64,000 bases of DNA, taken from contig JWTM01000263.1 of NCBI GenBank assembly GCA_001749745.1, positions 105,293 to 169,292 on the forward strand. Reading direction: 5' to 3'. The notes below the pieces were generated by a model. It saw only the letters and a list, made by a program, of their open reading frames with translations, was not told the origin of the DNA and did no database searches. Of this stretch, positions 26,197 through 33,466 are shown piece after piece. The translations under genes were made by a program, and so were the position numbers. The first letter of the stretch is position 1; each line of letters opens with the position of its first letter. Source of the DNA: Candidatus Marispirochaeta associata (GTDB lineage: Bacteria; Spirochaetota; Spirochaetia; JC444; Marispirochaetaceae).

Positions 26197-27146
26197 TGAG
26201 CTACGACTTTCTCCGCCGGGAGTTGAAGCGTACCTTTCATGGGCTGCCCGAGACCTTACCGTCGGGCAGGTCCGTCTCCAGCGGCAAGGTAAGGGATATG
26301 GTTGACCTGGGTTCGGAGCTGCTGATCAGCACCTCCGACCGCATCTCCGCCTTCGACCATATCCTGTCGACCATCCCCTGCAAAGGGGAGGTCTTGAACC
26401 GAATCGCCCTCTTCTGGTTCGAGAAAACCAAGGACATCGTTCCCAACCACATCGTACGGCAGTTGTCGGCGCGTACGGTGGCGGTGAAGAAGTGCGAGGT
26501 TCTGCCGGTGGAGGTCGTAGTCAGGGGATACCTGACCGGTTCCGCCTGGCGGGACTATCAGGCCGGGAAGCCGGTATCGGGGATAGAACTGCCTGAAGGA
26601 ATGAGGGCCGACCAAGCCTTCGATCCGCCGCTGATTACCCCGTCTACCAAGGCGGAGCAGGGACTGCACGACGAGCCTATCTCCTGTGAAGCGATTGTCG
26701 ACCAGGGGCTGGTCGAGGAGTCCCTCTGGAATAAGGTGGAAGAGACCGCCTTAGCGCTCTTTGCCCGGGGGAGCGCGGAGTGTGCTGCCCGCGGTCTGAT
26801 TCTGGTGGACACCAAGTATGAGTTCGGTCTGCTGGACGGTGAACTCGTGCTGGTGGATGAGATTCATACCCCCGATTCCAGCCGCTTTTGGTTTGCCGAC
26901 CGGTATAGCGAGCTCTTTCAAGCCGGTAAATCCCAACTCAAGCTCGACAAGGAGTATCTTCGGCAGTGGCTGATCGCCCAAGGTTTCATGGGTGACGGCG
27001 TTCCGCCGGAGATCCCCGACGAGGTGCGAATCGAAACCGCCCGGCGCTACGTGGAGGCTTTCGAGAAGATCTCCGGCATGCGCTTTGAACCCGCAGGCGG
27101 TGCGGAGGATGAGGCGGAACTGATCGACCGCTACCAACCTGCCTGA
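26196..27146 (+). CDS. purC: phosphoribosylaminoimidazole-succinocarboxamide synthase
   Basis: 316-residue enzyme of purine synthesis that joins CAIR and aspartate to give SAICAR. SSGKVRDMVDLG (ATP loop), VVVRGYLTGSAWRDYQ and LVDTKYEFGLLDGELVLVDEIHTPDSSRFW are the family signatures. The length matches the longer eukaryote/actinobacterial-like form. Its ATG overlaps the clpP stop (TAATG), so the two are cotranslated. Confidence 0.94.
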   Translation: MSYDFLRRELKRTFHGLPETLPSGRSVSSGKVRDMVDLGSELLISTSDRISAFDHILSTIPCKGEVLNRIALFWFEKTKDIVPNHIVRQLSARTVAVKKCEVLPVEVVVRGYLTGSAWRDYQAGKPVSGIELPEGMRADQAFDPPLITPSTKAEQGLHDEPISCEAIVDQGLVEESLWNKVEETALALFARGSAECAARGLILVDTKYEFGLLDGELVLVDEIHTPDSSRFWFADRYSELFQAGKSQLKLDKEYLRQWLIAQGFMGDGVPPEIPDEVRIETARRYVEAFEKISGMRFEPAGGAEDEAELIDRYQPA

Positions 27147-27222
27147 TTTTTATTCATAAATACCGGCCTCGTTGAAGCGGCGGCGCTTATAGGTCCCTTT
27201 CTCTATGTAGAAGGAGAGTTGT

Positions 27223-28311
27223 ATGACTCCAAGGAGGGATAGGGGAGTGAGATGTGGCCGCCCATCTAAGTTCAGCAGGGTACGAATCGTCCTTTCCACT
27301 CTCCTGCCCGTACTTATCGCGCTCTCCTTGCTCAGCTGTACCGGGTGTCCCCTTGATCCCTTTCCGGGGAACAAAACTGGGCTAAGCCTGATGAGCTATA
27401 ACCTCCAGAACCTCTTCGACGACGTCAGCCAAGGAGGGGAATATCCGGAGTACGATCCCCTCAACGGCGATTGGGGCCGGGAGGCCTATGATGCAAAGCT
27501 GGCAGCGATCGCGACGGTTATTCGAAGGGTCGAGCCGTCCCCCGATCTTATTCTCGTCCAGGAAGCCGAGAATACCGGCGTGCTCGAGCGTTTGGCCGAT
27601 GAGTTTCTGCCCCTCAAAGGCTACGACTATATCGCCGCACCCTTAGCGGACGGGGCCGCCGCCCAAACCGGAGTCCTCGCTACTATTCCGATCCGCAATC
27701 TGCGTATTCATCGGGCGGGCGGGAGCGATAGCGAACGCAATATTCTCGAACTGGATTTTCTCATCGACGGCGCCCGTTTTGTACTGTTCAACGCGCACTG
27801 GAAGTCGAGAATCGGCGGCACCGAGGCGACAGAAGAGGAGCGGGTGCGGGCGGCGGAGTTGATTCTGCGGCGCATCAGGGAACTCGAGCAGCAGGATAGG
27901 GGCATCCATATCATCCTTGCCGGCGATCTCAATTGTGATCCCTATCGCTTGGGCGAGGGATATACCCAGGCCCTGGCCGCGACTCATTTAGCGCCCGCAA
28001 TGCCGCCGGTAATCTGGGTCGCGACGCCGGGCACAACACCCAAAGCGGAGGGAATCACCCTCTATTCGGGCTGGGAGAATCTCCCCGGCCAGGGGAGCTA
28101 CTACTATTCCGGCCTATGGGAGCGTATCGATCACTTCCTCTGGACCGAGTCGCTTGGCGACGGAACCGGTTGGGATGTGACGGATTTCCTGGTCTGGAAG
28201 GAGCCCCTGATCCTCAATCAGTACGGGACGCCCCTGCCGTTTTCCGCCGAGCGGCTCGAAGGCTATTCGGATCACCTGCCGCTCCTCTTGCGACTGGAGA
28301 AGCGCTCCTGA
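27223..28311 (+). CDS. endonuclease/exonuclease/phosphatase-family lipoprotein
   Basis: 362-residue exported protein. A basic N-terminus and hydrophobic segment end in a lipobox (SLLSC or CTGC), so it is probably a lipoprotein. The catalytic domain follows: MSYNLQNLFDD (about 50-60), VQEAEN (metal-binding Glu), NAHWKSR, AGDLNCDPY (Asp/Asn), and a C-terminal SDHLPLLL with the catalytic His. It could act on extracellular DNA, phosphoinositides or sphingolipids; substrate unknown. It may follow purC by read-through, or have its own promoter in the 76-bp gap. Confidence 0.82.
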   Translation: MTPRRDRGVRCGRPSKFSRVRIVLSTLLPVLIALSLLSCTGCPLDPFPGNKTGLSLMSYNLQNLFDDVSQGGEYPEYDPLNGDWGREAYDAKLAAIATVIRRVEPSPDLILVQEAENTGVLERLADEFLPLKGYDYIAAPLADGAAAQTGVLATIPIRNLRIHRAGGSDSERNILELDFLIDGARFVLFNAHWKSRIGGTEATEEERVRAAELILRRIRELEQQDRGIHIILAGDLNCDPYRLGEGYTQALAATHLAPAMPPVIWVATPGTTPKAEGITLYSGWENLPGQGSYYYSGLWERIDHFLWTESLGDGTGWDVTDFLVWKEPLILNQYGTPLPFSAERLEGYSDHLPLLLRLEKRS

Positions 28312-28312
28312 T

Positions 28313-29170
28313 TCAGTCCCGGTCTTCGGGTTCTATCTCTAAGGTACGTTCGACCGCCGATTCAAGGCGACCGAACCGGCTCAAGGATTCGTCGAAACTC
28401 TTGGCTGCGTTTCGCAGGTGGGTACCCGCCAGGCTGTAGCTCTTGGCAAAGCTGCGGAAATCCCGCTGCAATGCATAGAGACTCTCAAGGAGCTCCCGCT
28501 GCTTGTCGGATAAGGAAAAACCCTTAAGGCCGATAGAGATGGTCTGCAGATAGACGAAGAGACTCCCCGGACTGACGGGGACGACGCTCTTTTTCAAGGC
28601 GTACTCCATGAGCTCGGATTGCTCCTCGATAAAGGCGCGGTAGTAGAGATTCTCCGAAGGGATGTAGAGGAGGGCGAAGTGGAAGGTCTCCTCTTCGGGA
28701 CGAATGTATTTGGCGGCGATATCATCCACATAGCGCCTAAAGACCCGCCGCATCTCACCGCTCAATCCCTCGCGGCCCTGCTCCCCGTTCAAGAGGGGCA
28801 TCAGGCTCTCGTAGGGAAACTTGGCGTCGATGGAGACCAACTTGGAGCCGACCCGTACGGCGGCGTCGACCCGGGCGCCGGAGGCGAAGCTGTGCTGCAA
28901 GCTGATGTACTGGGGCGGTAGCCAGGCGCGGAGCAGATCCTCTAAGAGCCGTTCGCCCATCCCGCCCCGGGTCTTGGGTACGCTGAAAGCGCGGTTGAGC
29001 TGTTCGATATCCCGGGTAAGGCTTTCAAGCTGCCCCAGGCGGTTCTCGAGCTCGGCGGATAGAAGCGAGGTCTGGGTGCCTCTGCTCCGGAGATAGAACA
29101 AAAGCGCCAGAGCGGCAAAGAGGAGCGCCGCGGTTACGGCGATTATCATGGAAAGATCACTGACTTGCAT
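28313..29170 (-). CDS. rmuC: RmuC-family DNA recombination protein (short form)
   Basis: 285 residues. An N-terminal membrane segment (about 7-27) is followed by a short coiled coil and the RmuC nuclease-like domain: GERLLEDLLRAW, VSIDAKFPYESLMPLL, and SPGSLFVYLQTI. E. coli RmuC (about 475 residues) limits inversions at repeats; this protein lacks most of the coiled-coil region. It faces the preceding lipoprotein gene with a 1-bp gap. SD GGAGGA. Confidence 0.87.
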   Translation of the reverse strand: MQVSDLSMIIAVTAALLFAALALLFYLRSRGTQTSLLSAELENRLGQLESLTRDIEQLNRAFSVPKTRGGMGERLLEDLLRAWLPPQYISLQHSFASGARVDAAVRVGSKLVSIDAKFPYESLMPLLNGEQGREGLSGEMRRVFRRYVDDIAAKYIRPEEETFHFALLYIPSENLYYRAFIEEQSELMEYALKKSVVPVSPGSLFVYLQTISIGLKGFSLSDKQRELLESLYALQRDFRSFAKSYSLAGTHLRNAAKSFDESLSRFGRLESAVERTLEIEPEDRD

Positions 29171-29203
29171 GGAATCCTCCGGGAGACGGTTGACAAATGA
29201 TAA

Positions 29204-29212
29204 TGATATAAT
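29204..29212 (+). promoter_or_regulatory. extended -10 promoter of the GAF/PAS kinase gene
   Basis: TGATATAAT combines a consensus TATAAT (29207-29212) with the TG extension. TTGACA lies only 11 bp upstream, too close for a normal -35. The predicted start near 29219 supports the ATG at 29253 rather than the upstream in-frame start at 29148. Confidence 0.5.
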
Positions 29213-29252
29213 AGTTTATAGAAAGATACCCGTAAAAGGTGGAAAAAAAGTT

Positions 29253-31139
29253 ATGTCGTCTTCACCTCAACATCACCTACTTGGCGAGCTTGTGGTTGAA
29301 ATGGGTTTTATCAACCGGGATCAGCTCAAGCGCGCCCTGGACCTACAGTCTGAACAGATAGGTCCCCGTCCCTTTTCCTTCTCCTCTCCGGCGGATCTGG
29401 TTGTTACCCAGGCCCGCAGGAAGGTAATTCAGAAACCTCGACTGGGAAAGATTCTGATCGATCTCAAGTTTATGAGCGAACGGGAGGTCTCCCAAGCCCT
29501 CAAACGACAGCAGGCCTACTTTACCGCCTATCACGATCTCCCGCCCAAAGCTCTGCGGAAGCTGATTGAGGTCAGTCTGGCGGTCAATTCCGGGATGAAC
29601 GCGGCCGAGGTGCTGGAGTTCATTCTAAATGCCGCGAATCAGCTTCTCGATGCAGAGGCGAGCACCATCATGCTGCTGGACCAGGAGAGCGGGGAGCTCG
29701 TCTTTAGCATCCCTTCCGGGCCCAAGGCGGAAATCCTGGCGGACATTCGTATTCCAAAGGGAAAGGGGATCGCCGGCTGGGTAGCGGAGCACAACGAGCC
29801 GGCGATGATCGTCGATGCTGAGAAGGATAAGCGTTTCTACGATCTGGTAGACCGGCAGTCCGGTTATCACAGCCGCACCATGATCTGTGTACCCCTGGTT
29901 CACCGGGGGACCGTTATCGGGGTAGTCGAAGTGCTCAATAAGCGGGGAGACGAGCCCTTCGGCGAGCAGGATCTCCTGATCCTGAACCGGCTTGCCGATC
30001 AGGCGGCGGCTACCGTGGAGAATGCCCGACTGATCAATGAGCTCTACACCCGCATGGACCAGCTCCTGCTGCGGGAGAAGGAGAAATATAAAAACCTGCT
30101 CGACGGCCTAACGGTAGCTGTTGTTTCAGTTGACAGCGAGGGCTCAATTATATACGTCAATCCCCAGGCGGCGGCTATTACCGGCCGAAGCGAGCGGAAC
30201 TTCATCGGTCAGCGCTTTTCGGAGCTCTTCGTTTTTCGAAACGCCGACGGCAGCTCCGTGGCGACGGAGGAGCTAATTCGGGAGTGCCGCACGACCCCGG
30301 GGGAGTACCTCTTTATCGATGCCGACGGCAATCGCAAGTGGATCAGCGTCTCCATCGCTCCACTCGATACGGGGCCCAACAAGCAGGGGTTTCAATCGAT
30401 TCTCAGGGATGTGAGCCGGGAGAAGGATATCCAAAATCGGCTGCTCCAGTCTCAGCGGCTGGTCGCCTCGGGCAAGCTGGCGGGGGCGGTCGCCTATGAG
30501 ATTAACTCCCCCCTCCAGGGAATCGCATCGGTGCTGGATTTGGTGCGCAGCAAGTATCCCGACGACGACTGGTTACTCGACCGGATATGGGATTTGGACA
30601 AGTCCTTCGTGCATATTCGGGACACGGTAAAGAAACTGCTTGAGCTGAATCGGCCGGGAACGGAGAAGACCCAACTTATCTCTCTCAATCAGCCGGTTTC
30701 CGAGGCGGTGATGCTTCTCCAGGGCTATGCTCTGCAGGAGGAGGTCCGCTTGGAGATGGATCTCGATGCCGAGCTCCCATTGAGCCGACTGGCACCGGGG
30801 ATGGTGGGCCAGGTGCTAATGAGCCTGATAAATAACGCGGTGGAGGCGATCCCGGCTTCCCAGAAGAAGGATAAGCGCTTGGTGCGGATTTCGACCTCCT
30901 TCGACGAAAATGAGGTTATCCTGCGGGTAGAGGATACCGGAGTGGGGATTCCTGAGAATATTCGGGATTCGATCTTCGACGCCTCATTCTCGACCAAGCA
31001 TGCCGCCGGTATGGGCGCCGGCCTCGCAATCTGCAGGTCAGTGGTAGAACAGCACAAGGGAAGTATAGCCGTGGGCGACTCCGTCCACGGGGGCGCTCTC
31101 TTTACCCTCAGATTCCCCTGCGAAGCAGGGGAACAGTAG
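29253..31139 (+). CDS. GAF/PAS sensor histidine kinase homologue lacking the H-box histidine
   Basis: 628 residues. Two N-terminal GspE-N-like motifs (LGELVVEMGFINRDQLKRAL and LGKILIDLKFMSEREVSQAL), a GAF domain (about 105-255), a PAS domain (about 285-400), a dimerisation region and a complete ATPase domain (LINNAVEAI, VEDTGVGIPEN, GMGAGLAIC). The H-box reads GAVAYEINSPLQG, with Tyr415 (TAT at 30495-30497) where the phospho-accepting His (HEINxPL) belongs. It therefore cannot autophosphorylate in the usual way. No transmembrane segment and no response regulator alongside. It may bind ATP and signal allosterically, or be dead. Confidence 0.88.
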   Translation: MSSSPQHHLLGELVVEMGFINRDQLKRALDLQSEQIGPRPFSFSSPADLVVTQARRKVIQKPRLGKILIDLKFMSEREVSQALKRQQAYFTAYHDLPPKALRKLIEVSLAVNSGMNAAEVLEFILNAANQLLDAEASTIMLLDQESGELVFSIPSGPKAEILADIRIPKGKGIAGWVAEHNEPAMIVDAEKDKRFYDLVDRQSGYHSRTMICVPLVHRGTVIGVVEVLNKRGDEPFGEQDLLILNRLADQAAATVENARLINELYTRMDQLLLREKEKYKNLLDGLTVAVVSVDSEGSIIYVNPQAAAITGRSERNFIGQRFSELFVFRNADGSSVATEELIRECRTTPGEYLFIDADGNRKWISVSIAPLDTGPNKQGFQSILRDVSREKDIQNRLLQSQRLVASGKLAGAVAYEINSPLQGIASVLDLVRSKYPDDDWLLDRIWDLDKSFVHIRDTVKKLLELNRPGTEKTQLISLNQPVSEAVMLLQGYALQEEVRLEMDLDAELPLSRLAPGMVGQVLMSLINNAVEAIPASQKKDKRLVRISTSFDENEVILRVEDTGVGIPENIRDSIFDASFSTKHAAGMGAGLAICRSVVEQHKGSIAVGDSVHGGALFTLRFPCEAGEQ

Positions 31140-31169
31140 AGGCATCGCGCTTCCTTATCCGGAACCGGT

Positions 31170-31826
31170 TTAGCTCTCGTCCTCGTCGCAGTTGGAATCG
31201 GAAAGATTGAGCTGATAGAAGAGCTGTTCGATCTCGAGACCTATATTGACGTTATGTACCGTACAGTTCGCGGCGCAATCCTTCTCCGTCGTTGAACATT
31301 TAAGCTCTACCGCGGCGAAGTTTAGGACGCCCCGGATGCCGGACTCTACCATCATCTCGAATACCTGGGATGCGGCATTGTCGGGAACCGCGATAATGCC
31401 TACCCGTATCTCATGCTTTTTAACAAACTCAGGCAGTGTGTCGAGGGGATAGACCGGAATCTCCAGCGAGGAATCGACCACCTCCGGATTAGTGTCGAAT
31501 CCGGCTTTTATACGAATCCCCTCATGGTGAAACTCCTCGAAGCGCATCAGGGCCGTGCCGATCCGACCGCAGCCGACGATGATCACATTCTGGTTCTCGT
31601 CGAACCCGAGGACCCCGTCGAGGCGTTCGATCAGTTCATCTATATTGTAGCCCCCCCGTTTATTGCCGGGAAGGCTCAAGTTCGAGAAGTCCTTGCGAAC
31701 CAGTGCCGGAGAGACGCCGATTGCATCCCCCAGGTTATTAGAGAATACTCGCTCCAGCCCCAGAGCTTTCAGCTTATGGAGCAGGCGTTTGTATTTAGTA
31801 AGTCGTAAAATTAATTCTCGGTTCAT
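31170..31826 (-). CDS. rex: redox-sensing transcriptional repressor Rex
   Basis: 218-residue repressor that leaves DNA when NADH/NAD+ rises. The N-terminal winged helix (SNNLGDAIGVSPALVRKDFS) precedes a Rossmann NAD(H) fold (VIIVGCGRIGTALMRFEEF). The C-terminal tail has CSTTEKDCAANC, an unusual Cys cluster that could add a thiol or metal response. It is divergent from the hydrogenase operon, its expected target. A Rex-box-like site overlaps its own start of transcription. Confidence 0.93.
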   Translation of the reverse strand: MNRELILRLTKYKRLLHKLKALGLERVFSNNLGDAIGVSPALVRKDFSNLSLPGNKRGGYNIDELIERLDGVLGFDENQNVIIVGCGRIGTALMRFEEFHHEGIRIKAGFDTNPEVVDSSLEIPVYPLDTLPEFVKKHEIRVGIIAVPDNAASQVFEMMVESGIRGVLNFAAVELKCSTTEKDCAANCTVHNVNIGLEIEQLFYQLNLSDSNCDEDES

Positions 31827-31841
31827 ATTAAACTCTCTTTT

Positions 31842-31859
31842 AAGTGAAAATTGTCACAT
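31842..31859. promoter_or_regulatory. candidate Rex operator in the rex promoter
   Basis: Minus-strand ATGTGACAATTTTCACTT matches the Rex consensus TTGTGAA-N4-TTCACAA at 10 of 14 fixed positions. It lies right after the predicted -10 of rex, over the start site, which is an expected place for autorepression. Confidence 0.55.
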
Positions 31860-31870
31860 AAATCTGTATA

Positions 31871-31899
31871 AGAATACTCGAATGCACCTTGTTTGGCAA
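31871..31899 (-). promoter_or_regulatory. promoter of rex
   Basis: Minus-strand -35 TTGCCA (31899-31894), 17-bp spacer, -10 TATTCT (31876-31871). The predicted start near 31864 is followed directly by the Rex-box-like sequence. Confidence 0.55.
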
Positions 31900-31904
31900 C
31901 TATG

Positions 31905-31922
31905 ATGAGAAAAATTTCTCAT
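31905..31922. promoter_or_regulatory. perfect 18-bp palindrome between rex and the hydrogenase operon
   Basis: ATGAGAAA-AA-TTTCTCAT lies between the two divergent promoters, upstream of both -35 boxes. It does not match the Rex consensus and no T-run follows. It could be an activator or second repressor site. Its TGAGAA half-site recurs, inverted, before tpx (38868-38885). Confidence 0.4.
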
Positions 31923-31950
31923 TAATATGGCAGTTGGGCATATTAAAGGC

Positions 31951-31979
31951 TTGAACTTGATAGTGGTTCCGGCTAAACT
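31951..31979 (+). promoter_or_regulatory. promoter of the hydrogenase operon
   Basis: -35 TTGAAC (31951-31956), 17-bp spacer, -10 TAAACT (31974-31979). It is followed by an SD GGGAGG and the ATG at 32025. Confidence 0.5.
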
Positions 31980-32024
31980 CAACTCGCTAGTAACTTTAGT
32001 GTCTAGAGCAATACGGGAGGTTTC

Positions 32025-32510
32025 ATGTCTACTCAAATGGTAGCGGATATCCAGTTCTCCCCTGAATTGGTATCTTTCATCGAAGAATGGAAGGAGAAAC
32101 CGGGGAATCTCATTATGATTCTACACCGGGTTCAGGAAGAGTTCGGATACATTCCGCGGCAAGCAGCGATGAAAGTCGCAGAACTGATCGATGTGCCTTT
32201 GGCCAAGATCTACGGCGTCGTAACATTTTATCACTTTTTTAAACTCAACAAACCGGGAAAGTACAACATCCAGGTTTGTATGGGAACGGCCTGTTATCTC
32301 AAAGGCGGTGAGGATCTGATTCAGGAGCTGGAGAATCTGCTCGGGATCGGAGTCAATCAGGTAACCGACGACGGTGAGTTTTCTATCGAAGCTGTTCGCT
32401 GCGTCGGCTGCTGCGGCCTTGCGCCGGTACTTGTAGTGGGCGAAGAGGTGTTCGGTAAGGTCACCAAGGATAAACTGCCCGATGTAATCGCTCAGTTCCG
32501 GAATAGCTAA
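32025..32510 (+). CDS. hydC: NADH-linked hydrogenase gamma subunit, NuoE-like [2Fe-2S] protein
   Basis: 161-residue thioredoxin-fold ferredoxin, the HydC/NuoE-type subunit of multimeric [FeFe] hydrogenases. Its [2Fe-2S] ligands are CMGTAC (about 86-91) and CVGCCG (about 126-131), and IYGVVTFYHFF is typical. It works with the HydB- and HydA-like subunits encoded downstream. First gene of a five-gene operon opposite rex; SD GGGAGG. Its stop overlaps the next gene by one base. Confidence 0.88.
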   Translation: MSTQMVADIQFSPELVSFIEEWKEKPGNLIMILHRVQEEFGYIPRQAAMKVAELIDVPLAKIYGVVTFYHFFKLNKPGKYNIQVCMGTACYLKGGEDLIQELENLLGIGVNQVTDDGEFSIEAVRCVGCCGLAPVLVVGEEVFGKVTKDKLPDVIAQFRNS

Positions 32511-33061
32511 TGCACCGGACCGTCGGGGATTTCATTCTCGATCTGGCGGATAATTCGATCGAAGCCCGGGCTACCCGGCTGGAGATCGAACTCAACCGGT
32601 CGGAGAGTGAGATCAGCATACGGATTGAAGACAACGGATCCGGCATGGATGCAAAGCTGCTGGAGCGCGTCAAAGATCCCTACTTTACCGACGGTAAGAA
32701 GCATCCGGGACGCCGGGTGGGGTTAGGCATCCCCTTCCTGATCCAGACTGTGGAACAGTGTGAGGGAAGCTACTCCATCGAGTCCGAACCGGGCAAGGGG
32801 ACGCTGCTCGTCTTCAGTTTTCCGGCCGGACATATCGACACCCCCCCGCTGGGTGATATCGGCGGTACCTTCACCGCGGTGTTGGTGAAACCGGGGGAGT
32901 TTGAGGCGGTCCTGGAGCACCGCAGAAGCGACTGCGGCCGAAATCGGAGTTATCGAGTCCTGCGAACGGAACTGATCGAAGCCCTGGGAGAGATCGAGAG
33001 TGTTGCCTCCCAGCGACTGGTGCGCCAGTTTCTGGCGTCCCACGAGGAAGAAATCGAATAA
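32510..33061 (+). CDS. histidine-kinase-like ATPase domain protein of the hydrogenase operon
   Basis: 183-residue stand-alone GHKL ATPase. N-box DLADNSIEA (about 9-17), G1 box IEDNGSGM, and G2 region RVGLGIPFL. It has no sensor or dimerisation/His domain, so it is not a complete kinase. Proteins like this sit between the small ferredoxin genes of HydABC operons in Thermotogae and Clostridia; their function is not established. The ATG overlaps the hydC stop (TAATG). Confidence 0.8.
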   Translation: MHRTVGDFILDLADNSIEARATRLEIELNRSESEISIRIEDNGSGMDAKLLERVKDPYFTDGKKHPGRRVGLGIPFLIQTVEQCEGSYSIESEPGKGTLLVFSFPAGHIDTPPLGDIGGTFTAVLVKPGEFEAVLEHRRSDCGRNRSYRVLRTELIEALGEIESVASQRLVRQFLASHEEEIE

Positions 33062-33072
33062 GGAGACATGCC

Positions 33073-33465
33073 ATGACATTAGAAGAACTTCGCGCCCTTC
33101 GGGAGCAGAAGAAAAAAGAGATGAACCGCCGCGATGTGGCCGGTAAAACGGTACAGGTCAACGTAGGCGGCGGAACCTGCGGAATCGCCGCCGGTTCAAG
33201 AGATACCCATGCCGCAATCCTGGAAGAGTTGGATGCGAACAACCTGGGCGACGTAGTGGTCAAGCAGACCGGCTGTATGGGCCTCTGCCATGCAGAGCCT
33301 ACCGTCGAGGTTGTAGTACCTGATATGCCGTCTGTCATCTACGGCAAGGTCGACGCCGATGTAGCCCGGCGGATCGTACGCAAGCACATCATGAAGAAAG
33401 AGCTTGTAAGCGATCATATCTTCGACCGACCCGCGGTGGATATCGTGGAAGAGGGAGGAAAATAG
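33073..33465 (+). CDS. small [2Fe-2S] thioredoxin-fold ferredoxin of the hydrogenase operon
   Basis: 130 residues. The ligand pattern is CGIAAGS (about Cys36), then KQTGCMGLCHAEP (Cys pair at about 74 and 78), a NuoE-like ferredoxin fold with fewer Cys than HydC. It starts 11 bp after the ATPase gene with SD AAGGAG and is followed 1 bp later by hydB. It is probably an electron carrier or extra subunit within the hydrogenase complex. Confidence 0.82.
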   Translation: MTLEELRALREQKKKEMNRRDVAGKTVQVNVGGGTCGIAAGSRDTHAAILEELDANNLGDVVVKQTGCMGLCHAEPTVEVVVPDMPSVIYGKVDADVARRIVRKHIMKKELVSDHIFDRPAVDIVEEGGK

Positions 33466-33466
33466 G

